Assembly (NCBI GenBank): GCA_029785685.1
Contig: JAFLZE010000057.1
Coordinates: forward strand, 1 to 6,338
Source of the DNA: Nitrososphaerota archaeon
GTDB taxonomy: Archaea > Thermoproteota > Nitrososphaeria > Nitrososphaerales > UBA183
Direction: 5' to 3'
Length of the DNA: 6,338 nucleotides
The position numbers were made by a program, and so were the translations under genes. Below the pieces are notes generated by a model. It was given only the letters and a program-made list of their open reading frames with translations. It did not search any database and was not told the origin of the DNA. The stretch's first letter is position 1; each line of letters starts with the position of its first letter. Below, piece after piece: positions 5,615 through 6,338 of the stretch.

Positions 5615-5980
5615 TTAGTTTCCTCCTTTGAGCCTCTTAGTAGTTTCTCGGGGGACTTCTGCGAAGATGCTGACTCCCCAATTAGCATTATACAACGGCT
5701 CATCATTAGGAAGGAAGAACGCTTTCTTAGTCTCGGGGTCAATTCCTCTAGATACCTTGTTCAAAACAAGTCTTATCTTGAGTCGAGTCCCGTCTTCCAA
5801 ATCGTAGACATTAGGTTCTTCCCTGACAACTTTAAACTCCAAGTCCTCTGCCTCGATCTTCCCCTTTGGACTATCGATAACTGATATAGTCCTCTTCTTG
5901 TTAGGCAAAGAGAACAAAACCTCCTTTCTCTCTGGCCTTATAAGTGTGCTCCGGACTTCGGATACAGTTACTGCGTTCAC
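5615..5980 (-). CDS. Unassigned 121-residue protein, first gene of the toxin operon
   Basis: The product is soluble and rich in predicted strands, with charged runs (RPERKEV, SLPNKKRTISV). A C-terminal part, EDGTRLKIRLVLNKVSRG (62-79) followed by PLYNANWGVSIFAEVP (95-110), looks like a compact beta domain. There is no signal peptide, membrane helix or recognisable catalytic motif, and I do not know the family. GTG 5980 follows a TATA-like TTTTAAG centred 37 bases upstream; the predicted start of transcription is about 11 bases before it. Its last codons carry the GGAGG that serves the next gene, so the three genes are translationally linked. It could be a third toxin-antitoxin component, a regulator or an unrelated passenger. 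Codon choice is more A+T-rich than in the glycosyltransferase gene. Confidence 0.65.
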   Translation of the reverse strand: MNAVTVSEVRSTLIRPERKEVLFSLPNKKRTISVIDSPKGKIEAEDLEFKVVREEPNVYDLEDGTRLKIRLVLNKVSRGIDPETKKAFFLPNDEPLYNANWGVSIFAEVPRETTKRLKGGN

Positions 5981-5993
5981 CTTGGGTCACACT

Positions 5994-6003
5994 CTCAATT
6001 GAG
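5994..6003. promoter_or_regulatory. Perfect 10-base palindrome CTCAATTGAG, candidate operator of the toxin operon
   Basis: The palindrome lies between the predicted TATA box (6014-6020) and the predicted transcription start near 5991, where a bound protein would block transcription. A second short inverted repeat, GAGGGGCCTC, overlaps it at 6001-6010. Self-repression through such sites is usual for toxin-antitoxin operons, but the binding protein here is unknown. Confidence 0.45.
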
Positions 6004-6013
6004 GGGCCTCTGG

Positions 6014-6020
6014 CTTAAAA
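6014..6020 (-). promoter_or_regulatory. TATA-like element of the three-gene toxin operon
   Basis: The minus strand reads TTTTAAG, in the context GTGTTTTAAGCC, 34-40 bases before GTG 5980. The plus strand also reads TTAAAA here, but the plus-strand gene starts more than 70 bases away, so use in that direction is less likely. Confidence 0.45.
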
Positions 6021-6093
6021 CACTACCTTTTGGAAAAACTAGGACTGCAGAGAGGATGCTATCTAGGAGTCAAGACCTGGGTTTCCAACCTTT

Positions 6094-6318
6094 GTGTCAT
6101 TTAGACTCGATGGCATCCTGAAAAACAACCCGAACACAACCAACAGTGTCGCAGAGCACCGCGACTATTGCAAAGGACGGGCATTGGATGCTGAAGAGAG
6201 AGTCAAAGACCTTGAGAGGAGATTGGTCGATGCCTATACCGCCTTTGACAGAATGCAGCAACGATTCGAGAATATGGGGCAGAGACCCCCGAAAGGTCAG
6301 GGGCAGATCGAAGAATGA
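6094..6318 (+). CDS. Small charged coiled-coil protein
   Basis: The 74-residue product starts at GTG 6094, the first usable start after an in-frame TAG at 6064-6066. Residues about 28-63 (from GRALDAEERVKDLERRL to MQQRFENMG) form a strongly charged helix with heptad-like hydrophobic spacing, probably a coiled coil. The tail RPPKGQGQIEE is disordered-looking, and there is one cysteine (C26). No signal peptide or membrane segment is seen and no family is recognised. No convincing Shine-Dalgarno or TATA box precedes it. Its TGA overlaps the ATG of the next gene (ATGA at 6315-6318), a usual sign of translational coupling, so the two probably work together. It diverges from the toxin operon. Confidence 0.6.
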   Translation: MSFRLDGILKNNPNTTNSVAEHRDYCKGRALDAEERVKDLERRLVDAYTAFDRMQQRFENMGQRPPKGQGQIEE

Positions 6319-6338
6319 ACGTGGTGAAATGCCCCAAG
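6315..6338 (+). CDS. Start of a further gene, possible zinc-ribbon protein (cut by right edge)
   Basis: ATG 6315 overlaps the preceding stop by four bases. Only eight residues, MNVVKCPK, are visible. The opening V-K-C-P resembles the first knuckle of zinc-ribbon proteins (CPxC), but the second cysteine would lie just beyond the window. A GGGGCAG purine-rich stretch about 8-14 bases upstream could help initiation. Confidence 0.4.

Overview
The window looks archaeal. The signs are a secreted beta-propeller protein carrying the FAESGLPTG-type motif common in surface proteins of Thermoplasmata and Thaumarchaeota-like lineages, a FUN14-like small membrane protein, and AT-rich TATA boxes centred about 25-26 bases before start codons with no Shine-Dalgarno (leaderless transcripts). 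Non-ATG starts are frequent. I cannot fix the phylum: Nitrososphaeria/Thermoproteota or Thermoplasmata relatives both fit. No rRNA, tRNA, CRISPR array or insertion sequence was recognised.

Layout, left to right. (1) 1-1700, minus: a large exported, sequon-rich, YncE-like beta-propeller protein, cut by the left edge. Its promoter near 1823-1831 is followed by a possible 29-codon upstream ORF. (2) About 1833-2529: a stretch with no supportable gene but some palindromes. (3) 2542-2709, plus: a 55-residue DUF2283-type protein. (4) 2962-4173, minus: a polytopic GT-C-fold glycosyltransferase, divergent from a FUN14-like membrane protein (4296-4634, plus). (5) 4716-4982, minus: an 88-residue four-cysteine protein with a clear leaderless promoter and a repeated GTTAAC-centred element upstream. 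(6) 5087-5980, minus: a tight three-gene operon ending in a RelE/ParE-type toxin. The middle gene is in the antitoxin position, and the first gene is an unassigned 121-residue protein. A perfect palindrome lies between its TATA box and first start. (7) 6094-6318, plus: a small charged coiled-coil protein whose stop overlaps, as ATGA, the start of a further gene that runs off the right edge and begins like a zinc ribbon.

The glycosyltransferase and the sequon-rich surface protein could belong to the same envelope glycosylation biology, but they are not in one operon, so that is inference only. The toxin operon is visibly poorer in G+C than the glycosyltransferase region (47% in 5821-5880 versus 68% in 3601-3660, counted by hand), which fits a mobile defence or addiction module in an accessory region. 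It is the best candidate here for a poorly described system, because its first two proteins match no antitoxin family I recognise.
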